Shown one piece after another: positions 1 through 6,649 of a stretch of DNA of 42,785 nucleotides. Position numbers and translations under genes: made by a program. Position 1 is the first letter of the stretch; each line of letters begins with the position of its first letter. Location: positions 1 through 42,785 of the forward strand of contig DAOUDG010000069.1 of assembly GCA_034431435.1 (NCBI GenBank), given 5' to 3'. The stretch comes from JAHCIE01 sp034431435 (GTDB lineage: Bacteria > Chloroflexota > Anaerolineae > Epilineales > JAHCIE01). Under the pieces are notes generated by a model. The model had not been told where the DNA came from. It worked only from the letters and a program-made list of their open reading frames with translations, and searched no databases.

Positions 1-845
1 CATTCCCGCGCCGGGCTTTCGCCGATGATGAGGCCTTTGCAATCGCGATCGCGCAGGGCGCGCAGGCACTCGCGGTAGGCGAAGTCGGCGTCGGCGAAGG
101 GCAGATGATGCTGCTCGCCGCGCTTGCCGTAGGCGATGCCCGACATGTGGATGTGCATGTCGTCCAGGGCGCGCCGACCCAGTCGGGCTTCCATGGCGTC
201 GAGGAGCGCAAGGAACTCGGCGTAAGTATTGTCCCGCCCGTGGCGAGCGTGCACGCCAGGTGTCGTGTCCACGAGTTCGAACATCACGCCGCTTGGAAGG
301 GGCTTGCTCCAAAGGAGCTTGTGGTACTTCCGGAGCGTTGGACTCCGAGCTTCCGGGTCTTTCCACGGCGGTGTGTCTATCCTGACTCGAGTCCTTCGGC
401 TCGCAGCTAGCGCGGGCCTGGCCGTCTTCTTGTTGTCGCGGGGCGGCCCGCTATTGGCGGCGGCCCCGGCCATGTGCGAAAATCCGCCCAACCCCGTCGT
501 GGCGGAGAATTGTCGCCCTGGCACGGCCGATTGGGCGGTGACACGACCCCTGGGCGACATCGAGGGCTTCGCCTCACCCACAAGCACATCCAGCAGGTTG
601 GGATGGGGCGCTTCGCCGTAGCGGGCGGGGTCAAGGTCGCCGCCGCCGGCCAGCAATAGCCCATCCATCTGGTCGTAGAGGGTGCGCAGGGTGTTCTTGT
701 CTTGAAGCAACGGCACCAGGAACGGCGCGCCGCCCACCTCTTCCACGGCCCAGGTATAGCTCTGGCTCATGGCGTAGCGAGGCGGGAACTTGTCCTCTTT
801 AGACCGTTCGTTATGTGTCGGGATGCCGATAAAAGGGAGCGGCAT
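1..845 (-). pseudogene. Chimeric open frame: peptidase C26 N-terminus joined to endonuclease IV-like C-terminus (runs off left edge)
   Basis: One uninterrupted frame of 281 codons from ATG at 845 to the window edge. Residues 1-85 look like the start of a class I glutamine amidotransferase of the peptidase C26 (gamma-glutamyl-GABA hydrolase) family: FIGIPTH, then GLLLAGGGDLDPARYGE. The nucleophile Cys and the His/Glu of that family should follow but never appear. Residues about 86-184 match nothing I recognise. Residues about 185-281 look like the C-terminal part of an archaeal-type endonuclease IV TIM barrel: NTYAEF, then DMHIHMSGIAYGKRGEQHHL, DFAY and GLIIGESP. Both halves are incomplete and the middle carries intergenic-style hairpins, so this is probably a decayed or misassembled fusion of two gene remnants. 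A real fusion protein cannot be excluded because the end lies outside the window. Confidence 0.6.
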
Positions 846-892
846 AATACCTACCTGTGCAGCATAGTGGGTCGGCCAAGACAGTGCTCAAT

Positions 893-921
893 AGTATAGG
901 CCTAACCCCCTCGCTTGTCAA
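893..921 (-). promoter_or_regulatory. Promoter for the open frame at 845
   Basis: On the minus strand, TTGACA (921-916) and TATACT (898-893) are separated by exactly 17 nt. Transcription would start near 886, giving a leader of about 40 nt to the ATG at 845. The match to a housekeeping sigma promoter is near perfect, so the 5' end of the frame was once, or still is, expressed. Confidence 0.7.
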
Positions 922-966
922 CGTTACAATAATCCATGCTGAGCTTGAACGCCCTGCGCCGTGGAT

Positions 967-994
967 TTGAGGCAAACGCGAGCAAGCGTATAAT
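967..994 (+). promoter_or_regulatory. Promoter for the cysteine-rich protein gene
   Basis: TTGAGG (967-972), a 16 nt spacer and a perfect TATAAT (989-994) on the plus strand lie about 85 nt upstream of the ATG at 1079. No other plus-strand gene is near. Confidence 0.55.
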
Positions 995-1078
995 GTACAT
1001 GGTTGAGCCCCACCCACCCCGCGATGGCTGATGTGGCTTCAGTTAGTGACAGGCTCTGGAAAGCGGCGAGAGTAACGG

Positions 1079-1465
1079 ATGGCAGACCTATCCCCCGTTG
1101 ACTGTAGATTCTACCACGAAGACAGCCACCGCCAGGCGACGCGACGCGCGTGCCGGTTGCTTCAGCGGAACCCTCAATCGCCGCCCTGGCAGCGTGGCCT
1201 GTGCAATACCTGCCCGGTGCCCGGCCTGCTGGCGGCCAATCCCTGTATCCATCTCGCGCTTGAAGCGACGGTGGTGCGGAAGATGGGCCTCTTTCAGAGA
1301 GTTCAACCCTACGCCGTCTGTACCGCCAGGATTGTCGAACTGGAGGATCCCGCTTCGTGCTGGCGCGGTTGTGACCAGTTCCGGCCTCAGCGACTCGAGG
1401 GCGAGGCCCTCGTCTCGGTCGATGACCTGATGGCGTCCATCGGCGACCAGGCCGACGACCGCTAG
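1079..1465 (+). CDS. Conserved cysteine-rich hypothetical protein
   Basis: 128 aa without signal peptide or membrane segment. The cysteines look metal-binding or redox-type: CRFYHEDSH near the N-terminus, then CNTCPVPGLLAANPC around residues 42-57, then CTARIVELEDPASC and GC around 80-100. I recall similar small proteins with the CxxCPVPxxLxAN core in Chloroflexota, always unannotated; that is memory, not a search. The Shine-Dalgarno is weak, so the start is only the best available ATG downstream of a good promoter. The stop codon sits in the loop of a 15-bp hairpin. Function unknown; a Zn- or Fe-S-binding role is only a guess. Confidence 0.65.
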   Translation: MADLSPVDCRFYHEDSHRQATRRACRLLQRNPQSPPWQRGLCNTCPVPGLLAANPCIHLALEATVVRKMGLFQRVQPYAVCTARIVELEDPASCWRGCDQFRPQRLEGEALVSVDDLMASIGDQADDR

Positions 1466-1482
1466 ACCGTCGGCCTGGTCGC
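1443..1482. terminator. 15-bp perfect hairpin straddling the stop codon
   Basis: GCGACCAGGCCGACG (1443-1457) and its exact reverse complement (1468-1482) flank a 10-nt loop containing the TAG stop of the upstream gene. There is no U-tract. It lies between convergent genes ending at 1465 and 1526 and would work on both strands. Confidence 0.65.
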
Positions 1483-1525
1483 GGGCCACCTCTACATCCC
1501 CTGTTGGCGAGGCTCTATCCGATGC

Positions 1526-2566
1526 TCACGGGAAGGCGGGGGCAGGCATGGGTGGGTAGAGGAAGCGCCCCTGACCGTTGCCCCACTCGTTGCTGTTGAA
1601 ATAGTCGGTCACCGCGCCGCCGGGCGGTGCGATTCTGTCGAGTGCGGCGTTCAGATCCGGCGACAGGCTCATGTCGAGGACGACCAGGTTGTCCTCCAGG
1701 TGGGCCAGGGTGCGCGGGCCGATGATAGGCGCGGTAATGCCCGGCTGGTCTTTGGCCCACAGCAGGGCCAGTTGCGCGGCGGTCATGCCCACCTCGCTCG
1801 CCAGGGCTGCCACGGCCTGGGACGCCTGCAACGCGGCCGGGGTAATGCGGTCGCCGAAGGGGCTGGCGCCCATGCGCGCAGCGCGCGAGTCGGCCGGTGC
1901 GGCCTCGCCGGGGCGATAGCGACCGGCCAGCATGCCACCCGCCAGGGGCGACCAGGGCAGCAGGCCGACGCTGTACTTCATCGCCAGGGGAACCAGCTCG
2001 TTCTCGATGCGGCGATCCAGGAGGTTGTAGGGTGGCTGCTCGGTGACGAAGCGGACCAGCCCCTTCATCTCGCTCACCGCCAGCGCCTCCATGAGCTGCC
2101 AGGCGGGAAAGGTAGACGTGCCCACGTACAGCACCTTGCCCTGGCGCACCAGCTGATCCAGCGCAGCCAGGGTCTCGTCGATGGGAATCGCCGCCGCCGG
2201 GCGATGAAGCTGATACAGGTCGATGTACTCGGTTTGCAGGCGGCGCAGCGACGCCTCACAGCCCTGGATGATATGCCGCCGCGAGTTGCCACGATCGTTG
2301 GGGCCTGGTCCCGTAGCATTGTAGACCTTCGTCGCCAGGATGACCTGGTCGCGCTGGCCGCTGTCCTTGAGGAAGCGACCCACGATGCGCTCGCTCTCGC
2401 CCGCGTTGTACACGTCGGCGGTGTCGATGAAATTGATGCCGGCGTCGAGGGCGCGGCGCATGATGGCCTGAGACTCGGCCTCGGTGGTGGGCGTCCCGAA
2501 ATTCATCGCGCCGAGACACAGGGGTGAGACCAGGACGCCGCTACGCCCCAGAGAACGATATTGCAT
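1526..2566 (-). CDS. Aldo/keto reductase
   Basis: 346 aa, NAD(P)H-dependent oxidoreductase of the aldo/keto reductase superfamily (TIM barrel, cytosolic). Visible are the N-terminal MQYRSLGRSGVLVSPLCLG, the catalytic Asp/Tyr region NFIDTADVYNAGESERIVG, the Lys region QVILATKV, the His region IDLYQLHRP, and a C-terminal cofactor region with APIIGPRTLAHLEDNL. An ATG eight codons further upstream exists, but the ATG at 2566 has GAGGAG at proper distance and begins the family's usual MxYRxLG. The order of motifs resembles YghZ/Tas-type reductases. Substrate unknown. Divergent from the small membrane protein at 2622. Confidence 0.9.
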   Translation of the reverse strand: MQYRSLGRSGVLVSPLCLGAMNFGTPTTEAESQAIMRRALDAGINFIDTADVYNAGESERIVGRFLKDSGQRDQVILATKVYNATGPGPNDRGNSRRHIIQGCEASLRRLQTEYIDLYQLHRPAAAIPIDETLAALDQLVRQGKVLYVGTSTFPAWQLMEALAVSEMKGLVRFVTEQPPYNLLDRRIENELVPLAMKYSVGLLPWSPLAGGMLAGRYRPGEAAPADSRAARMGASPFGDRITPAALQASQAVAALASEVGMTAAQLALLWAKDQPGITAPIIGPRTLAHLEDNLVVLDMSLSPDLNAALDRIAPPGGAVTDYFNSNEWGNGQGRFLYPPMPAPAFP

Positions 2567-2621
2567 TTCAGTCTCCTCTTCTGTGGGCAATCACCTTATT
2601 CGCATGGACTAGACTTGCCTC

Positions 2622-2870
2622 ATGGACGACCAGCGCCACGGCGAACCCACCGACATGCGCAAGTACGCCCGCCAGACGGAGCGCCGCCTGGCCGTGGCTG
2701 TCGTGCTCTTCATCACGATCGTCGCCGCGCTCCTCATCTGGGTATTCATGGGGGGCGAAGTGGCGCGCGCTGCGCTGGTCTGCTCCGTCGGCGGCGGGCT
2801 GCTCTTCGGTCTCCTCTACGGCCTGTTGGTCCTCCTCGGCCGCGTCAGCGATCGCCTCTGGCGGCGCTGA
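2622..2870 (+). CDS. Small two-helix membrane protein
   Basis: 82 aa. A charged N-terminal cytoplasmic stretch with RKYARQTERR precedes two hydrophobic helices, about residues 25-45 and 50-72, and the protein ends in basic residues, so both ends should face the cytoplasm. The helix-glycine hairpin resembles small bacterial inner-membrane proteins without assigned function. No enzyme motif. It lies divergent from the aldo/keto reductase and converges on the TrpF-like gene 12 nt away. Coding is supported by the clean hydrophobic pattern and by its fit into the gap. Confidence 0.65.
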   Translation: MDDQRHGEPTDMRKYARQTERRLAVAVVLFITIVAALLIWVFMGGEVARAALVCSVGGGLLFGLLYGLLVLLGRVSDRLWRR

Positions 2871-2882
2871 TTCCCCCGCTCA

Positions 2883-3545
2883 TCAGCCCGCGCGGGTCGC
2901 CTCGATGAAGCGGCGCACGCGCTCGGCGTCCTTGCGCAAGGGATTGTCGGCGCGACTCGTCCCGGATTGGGAGTCGACGCCGGCCGGGCCGACGACCTGA
3001 ATGGCCGCGGCCACGTTGTCGGCGTGCAGCCCGCCCGCAAGTATGACCGGCGTCGGCACGCTCTGCACGATACGGCGGCTGATGGCCCAGTCGTGGGTCA
3101 GGCCGGTGACACCCACCTGGCCATTGTCGGGGTCGCGGGAGTCGAGGAGCAGATAATCCACCACACCCACGAACTTGACGGCGACGTAGTAGGCCAACGG
3201 CCCCGTGACGGCCACCGAGTGCATGATGGGCAGCCCCGGTAGCCGCCGCTTGACCTGGTACGCGCCGTCCGCGCCGAACTGCGCCAGCGGCGCGGCTAGG
3301 TGCAGGATGTGGGGCTGGACGGCGCGGGCCATCGCCTCAATCTCGTCCAGGTCGTCGGCGACCGTCAGAGCCACCGTCTTGACCCCCGGCGGCACAGCGG
3401 CGAAGATGGCCCGCGCCGTGGCAAAGTCGACCTCATCGGGGGTTCGGCCCCGCTCGCCCGCCACCAGGCCAATGTGGTCCGCCCCCAGGCGCGCGACCAT
3501 CGCCGCGTCGTCGGGCGTGGTGAGGCCGTAGACCTGGACGATCAC
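2883..3545 (-). CDS. TrpF-like TIM-barrel protein lacking the catalytic cysteine
   Basis: 220 aa, full length for phosphoribosylanthranilate isomerase. The TrpF pattern is present: GLTTPDDA near the N-terminus, GADHIGLV, QPHILHLAAP, YLLLDSRD, then VTGLTHDW, ILAGGLHADNV and the phosphate-binding-like GVDSQSGTS. In TrpF the first strand reads K-I-C-G-I-T with the catalytic Cys; here the equivalent is Q-V-Y-G-L-T, so the general base is a Tyr. The Asp of LLLD, the general acid in TrpF, is kept. It is probably not a normal TrpF. Its start overlaps the stop of the trans-sulfuration enzyme by 4 nt, so the two are translationally coupled, which suggests work in the same pathway. Substrate unknown. 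Confidence 0.8.
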   Translation of the reverse strand: MIVQVYGLTTPDDAAMVARLGADHIGLVAGERGRTPDEVDFATARAIFAAVPPGVKTVALTVADDLDEIEAMARAVQPHILHLAAPLAQFGADGAYQVKRRLPGLPIMHSVAVTGPLAYYVAVKFVGVVDYLLLDSRDPDNGQVGVTGLTHDWAISRRIVQSVPTPVILAGGLHADNVAAAIQVVGPAGVDSQSGTSRADNPLRKDAERVRRFIEATRAG

Positions 3546-4666
3546 GCCACCTCCAACGCCTGGGCCAGGTCGGCGATGAGATCGTCGGGATGCTCCAGGC
3601 CAATCGACAGGCGCAGCAGGTTATCCGGCGTGCGCGTGGCCGGCCCCTCGATGGACTGGCGATGCTCGATCAGGCTCTCCACCCCGCCCAGGCTGGTGGC
3701 ATGGGTGAACAGTCGCACCCGCGCTGCCACCCTCAGCGCCGCCGCCCGCCCGCCCCGCACCTGGATGGAGGCCATGCCGCCGAAGCCGCTCATCTGGCGC
3801 GCGGCGACGGCGTGCTGTGGGTGCGACCCCAGCCCCGGGTAGTGGACGACCTCGACCTGGGGATGATCCGCGAGGAAGGCGACGACCATGTGCGCATGCT
3901 CAGTGTGGGCGCGCACCCGCAGCGGGAGCGTGCTGATGCCGCGCAGCAGTAGCCAGCACTCGAAGGGGGACGGGACGGGGCCGCCATTGCGCTGGATGAA
4001 GCGGATGCGCTGGAAGAAGTCGTCATCCTCGCGGGCGATGAGCGCGCCGCCCGTCACATCGGCGTGGCCGCCCAGGTACTTGGTGGTCGAGTGCATGGCA
4101 ATGTCCGCGCCCAGCGCCAGCGGACGTTGCAAGACCGGCGTGGCCCAGGTGTTGTCGACCACCACCCGCGCGCCGACGCCCCGCGCCAGGTCGACCACGC
4201 CCGCGATGTCCGTCACGCGCAGCAGTGGGTTCGACGGCGTTTCCACCCATACCAGCCGCGTCGTCGGGCGCAGGGCGGCGCGTACCGCATCCAGGTCGGT
4301 CATATCGACGAAGGTGGCCTGCAAGCCCCACGGCACGAACAGGTCGCGCAGGAGGTGCGCCGTGTTGAAATAGGCGTCGTTGGGAGCGATGACGTGGTCG
4401 CCCGGCGCGAGGGCCTGGAAGACGGTCATCGTCGCCGCCGAGCCAGAGCCGAAGGTCGCTGCGACGGTCCCACCCTCCAGGGCAGCCAGCCGCGTCTCCA
4501 GGGCGGCGCGGTTGGGATTGTCGGTGCGGGCGTAGACGAAGCCGTCGGGCGGCTCCCCGTCGGCGCGGCGGGCGTAGGTCGTCGAGAGATAGATGGGCGG
4601 CGCGACTGTCCCACCGGGCGGGGTGGGGGGTGTGCCGGCGTGGATGGCGAGGGTCTCAAGATTCAT
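3542..4666 (-). CDS. Trans-sulfuration PLP enzyme (cystathionine gamma-synthase/lyase family)
   Basis: 374 aa, fold-type I PLP enzyme of the Cys/Met metabolism family. Landmarks are the N-terminal ETLAIHAG, VYARTDNPNRAALE, FGSGSAAT (phosphate binding), VWVETPSNPLLRVTDI, VVVDNTWATP with the PLP-ring Asp, HSTTKYLGGHADV with the Schiff-base Lys, and the C-terminal LGGVESLIEHR. Whether it is a synthase (metB), a gamma-lyase or a related enzyme cannot be told from sequence alone. It is the third gene of a likely minus-strand operon: 7 nt after the DUF2283 gene and overlapping the TrpF-like gene by 4 nt. Confidence 0.9.
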   Translation of the reverse strand: MNLETLAIHAGTPPTPPGGTVAPPIYLSTTYARRADGEPPDGFVYARTDNPNRAALETRLAALEGGTVAATFGSGSAATMTVFQALAPGDHVIAPNDAYFNTAHLLRDLFVPWGLQATFVDMTDLDAVRAALRPTTRLVWVETPSNPLLRVTDIAGVVDLARGVGARVVVDNTWATPVLQRPLALGADIAMHSTTKYLGGHADVTGGALIAREDDDFFQRIRFIQRNGGPVPSPFECWLLLRGISTLPLRVRAHTEHAHMVVAFLADHPQVEVVHYPGLGSHPQHAVAARQMSGFGGMASIQVRGGRAAALRVAARVRLFTHATSLGGVESLIEHRQSIEGPATRTPDNLLRLSIGLEHPDDLIADLAQALEVA

Positions 4667-4673
4667 GGGCAGC

Positions 4674-4904
4674 TCACTGGCGTTGGCTGGCGTGGAGCAT
4701 CGTCAAGCCAACAACCACATCGCCTTCGTAGCGGATGATTACGTCGGCGTCCGTCAGCTCGCCATCCGTGGCGTGGCTGGGCTTCTTGAAGTTGATGTAC
4801 AAGACATCAGCCTCGGCATCGTAGGACGCCCACAGGTATCCTTCGGGCGACTGGCTAAGCGCCGGGACGAGGCGCAAGAATTGGTCGATGTCCGCTATGG
4901 CCAT
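4674..4904 (-). CDS. DUF2283 protein, possible antitoxin-type partner
   Basis: 76 aa. The pattern YDAEADVLYINF, then ADVIIRYEGDVVVGLTMLHAS is typical of DUF2283. Genes of this family often sit next to DUF4258-type genes as toxin-antitoxin-like pairs; that is known association, not proven function. The start overlaps the end of the upstream 71-aa gene by 10 nt, so the pair is coupled. It is followed after 7 nt by the trans-sulfuration enzyme. Confidence 0.8.
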   Translation of the reverse strand: MAIADIDQFLRLVPALSQSPEGYLWASYDAEADVLYINFKKPSHATDGELTDADVIIRYEGDVVVGLTMLHASQRQ

Positions 4905-5110
4905 ACCTGTACCCTACCGCCCAACTCGCGATACACGACGACCAGATACGTGCCTGCTGCCATCTCTCGCACAGCGAGCAGCTCGCCCTCACGCCCCGCC
5001 ACGATCCGATCAGCAGTCAGTCGCACGGGTTTGCCGTTACGCGATATGGTGGTTGTGTTCACGATCTCACTCTGTACACGTATGCCCCAAGGGGTGTCGC
5101 TTTCCGTCAC
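4895..5110 (-). CDS. Small DUF2283-partner protein (DUF4258-like)
   Basis: 71 aa from a GTG at 5110. The C-terminal half has RLTADRIVAGREGELLAVRE followed by GTYLVVVYRELGGRVQVWP, the strand pattern seen at the end of DUF4258-like and other small RelE-like proteins. The usual N-terminal HA..RM motif is not evident, so the family call is tentative. The frame is open far upstream, but a minus-strand promoter at 5145-5173 puts the transcript start near 5138, so the GTG at 5110, preceded by ATCAGG, is the likely start. Its end overlaps the DUF2283 start by 10 nt. Role unknown; possible toxin-like partner. Confidence 0.55.
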   Translation of the reverse strand: MTESDTPWGIRVQSEIVNTTTISRNGKPVRLTADRIVAGREGELLAVREMAAGTYLVVVYRELGGRVQVWP

Positions 5111-5144
5111 TGGCCTGATGTGGCATAATTCTGACTCAGCCAGA

Positions 5145-5173
5145 ATCGTAACGATGGTCCTTGTCGGAGTCAA
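5145..5173 (-). promoter_or_regulatory. Promoter for the 5110-2883 operon
   Basis: On the minus strand TTGACT (5173-5168) and TACGAT (5150-5145) are 17 nt apart, giving a start near 5138. No other good promoter was seen between the following genes, which overlap or nearly abut. Confidence 0.55.
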
Positions 5174-5185
5174 AGTCACTACCCC

Positions 5186-5479
5186 ATGTGCCCCGCCTGC
5201 CACGAACTGTGCATGACCTGGCCGCTCACCACGCCGTCGACGCTGTCGGCCGCGTTGCGACTGGCGCGGGGCTTTGTCGCCGACGGCACGCTGGCCGTCG
5301 ACGCCGACGCCACCTCGCGGCCCATGCCGCCCATCGCCGAGGTCGAGCCAGGTGGGCCATGGGGCGGCGACCTGGAGTATCATTTCCGCTGCCGCCACTG
5401 CGGCGAGAAGTTCCTCCTCTTCGCCAAGACCCACCAGGGCGGCAGCGGCAAGTGGTGTGTGGTGTTGAGCAGTGATTAA
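5186..5479 (+). CDS. Small zinc-ribbon-like hypothetical protein
   Basis: 97 aa. A CxxC near the C-terminus (FRCRHCGEKFLLFAKTHQGG, about residues 67-86) looks like half of a zinc ribbon. If the first ATG is used, a second pair lies at the N-terminus (CPACHELC). An ATG at 5213 (MTWPLTTPS) is an alternative start that would remove it; neither has a strong Shine-Dalgarno. The tail KWCVVLSSD is just ahead of the next gene. I do not recognise the family. Divergent from the DUF2283 pair. Confidence 0.55.
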   Translation: MCPACHELCMTWPLTTPSTLSAALRLARGFVADGTLAVDADATSRPMPPIAEVEPGGPWGGDLEYHFRCRHCGEKFLLFAKTHQGGSGKWCVVLSSD

Positions 5480-5498
5480 AGCCCGGTCCGTAACCGCC

Positions 5499-6017
5499 AT
5501 GAAAGAATCGTACCAGCTTGCCCACGAGCTACACGCGCGGGCTGTCGCCCAGGGCGCGCGGCCGGACGTGTGCCTGTGCTGCGGCGCGGTCATCGTCGGC
5601 GGGCTGCCCGCCTGCTACGAACTGTTCGCCGAGTTGGGCGCGCAGCGCTACGTCGATCCCGCCTACGCTGCGCCGACCCTGTACGGCGTCGACGCCCACG
5701 CCTTGCAGCACCCCGAAATCCACGGCAAGAAGAACAACGCCGCCCACCTGCTGCGCCTGCACTGGTTGTTCAGCCGTCACGAGACAGCCCGCGTCGGCGA
5801 GATTCCGCGCTGGTGGCACGACTGGCTCAACACTGGCGACATCCCGCTCCTGGCGCCACCCCGCGACCGGGGCGACCTGACCGTCATCGACGTGGCTGTC
5901 GCCCACTGCGTCGAGGACTACGCCCGCCTGATGGAAACCTGGGCGCGTGCCGTCTATGCCGCCTGGGGCGAGCATCACGACTGGGCGGAGGCCGAGTTGC
6001 GGCGGTTGCTGACATGA
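5499..6017 (+). CDS. DUF5946-like hypothetical protein
   Basis: 172 aa from the ATG at 5499; a start at 5472 would overlap the previous gene by 8 nt. Visible are a CLCCGA cysteine pair near the N-terminus, then YGVDAHALQHPEIHG, the helix NAAHLLRLHWLFS, a tryptophan-rich segment with IPRWWHDWL, and a histidine/tryptophan C-terminus with WARAVYAAWGEHHDWAE. This order resembles DUF5946, small proteins with a CxxC and an AYxxQHP motif, but I am not certain. No signal peptide or membrane segment. It probably shares a transcript with the upstream zinc-ribbon-like gene. Confidence 0.6.
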   Translation: MKESYQLAHELHARAVAQGARPDVCLCCGAVIVGGLPACYELFAELGAQRYVDPAYAAPTLYGVDAHALQHPEIHGKKNNAAHLLRLHWLFSRHETARVGEIPRWWHDWLNTGDIPLLAPPRDRGDLTVIDVAVAHCVEDYARLMETWARAVYAAWGEHHDWAEAELRRLLT

Positions 6018-6060
6018 TACCCCTTCGCTCACGCTGGATAGCCGCATCTAGCGCGGGCTG

Positions 6061-6120
6061 GCCGCGGAGGTGACCATCCGCGGCGAGCGACGTAAGCCCG
6101 CAAGCGGGGCAACCGTTTCT
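6061..6120 (+). terminator. Two successive hairpins after the DUF5946-like gene
   Basis: A perfect 8-bp stem, GCCGCGGA (6061-6068) with TCCGCGGC (6077-6084), is followed by CCCGC/GCGGG (6097-6101/6104-6108) and then a T-rich run, GTTTCTTCT. This looks like a terminator region between the genes ending at 6017 and starting at 6170. Confidence 0.45.
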
Positions 6121-6169
6121 TCTGTAGGAGCAGGGTTTCTCCGCCTAACATCGCCCAGAGAGGACCGCC

Positions 6170-6556
6170 ATGCGCGCCAGCGGCGCTTTTGATGTCAAGC
6201 TCAACCCGTTCGCGCCCGACGAATACACCGAGGGCACGCTGCTGGCGCGGCTGGCCATCGACAAGCAGTTCCACGGCGACCTGGAAGCCACCAGCCAGGG
6301 CCAGATGCTCAGCGCGGGGACAGCGGTCGAAGGCTCGGCAGGCTACGTCGCCCTCGAGCGCGTGACGGGGACGCTGGCCGGGCGGCGCGGCAGCTTTGTC
6401 CTCCAGCACTATGGCCTCATGAATCGCGGCGCGCCCCACCTGACCATCACCGTCGTGCCCGACTCGGGAACCGGCGAGCTGGTGGGCCTGGCGGGCGTAA
6501 TGACCATCCACATCGCCGATGGCGCGCATTCCTACGCCTTCGAGTACACACTGTAG
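6170..6556 (+). CDS. DUF3224 protein
   Basis: 128 aa, the normal size for DUF3224, a family with an allene-oxide-cyclase-like beta barrel and no assigned reaction. Typical features are FDVKLNPF, a strand with RLAIDKQFHGDLEATSQGQM, the central GYVALERVTGTLAGRRGSFVLQHYGLMNRG, and the end GDxxHSYAFEYTL-like GAHSYAFEYTL. GAGAGGA lies 5 nt before the ATG. Cytosolic. Closed upstream by hairpins and downstream by a new promoter, so it is likely monocistronic. Confidence 0.9.
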   Translation: MRASGAFDVKLNPFAPDEYTEGTLLARLAIDKQFHGDLEATSQGQMLSAGTAVEGSAGYVALERVTGTLAGRRGSFVLQHYGLMNRGAPHLTITVVPDSGTGELVGLAGVMTIHIADGAHSYAFEYTL

Positions 6557-6565
6557 GTCGATGCC

Positions 6566-6593
6566 TTGACAAGGCGTGGTACAATTACATAAT
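6566..6593 (+). promoter_or_regulatory. Promoter for the UDG-fold gene
   Basis: A perfect TTGACA (6566-6571) is followed after 16 nt by CATAAT (6588-6593), so transcription should begin near 6600. That is downstream of the in-frame ATG at 6596, which therefore cannot be used, and supports the GTG at 6650 with GGAGG. Confidence 0.65.
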
Positions 6594-6649
6594 CGATGTG
6601 TGTCGCCGCACATGACCCATTCAACCCATTGGGAGACTCGGAGGTTGTC

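Noticed and set aside
6596..6649. ATG at 6596 as the UDG-fold protein start
   Set aside because: It lies at or before the predicted transcription start of the TTGACA/CATAAT promoter, and the GTG at 6650 has a strong ribosome site.
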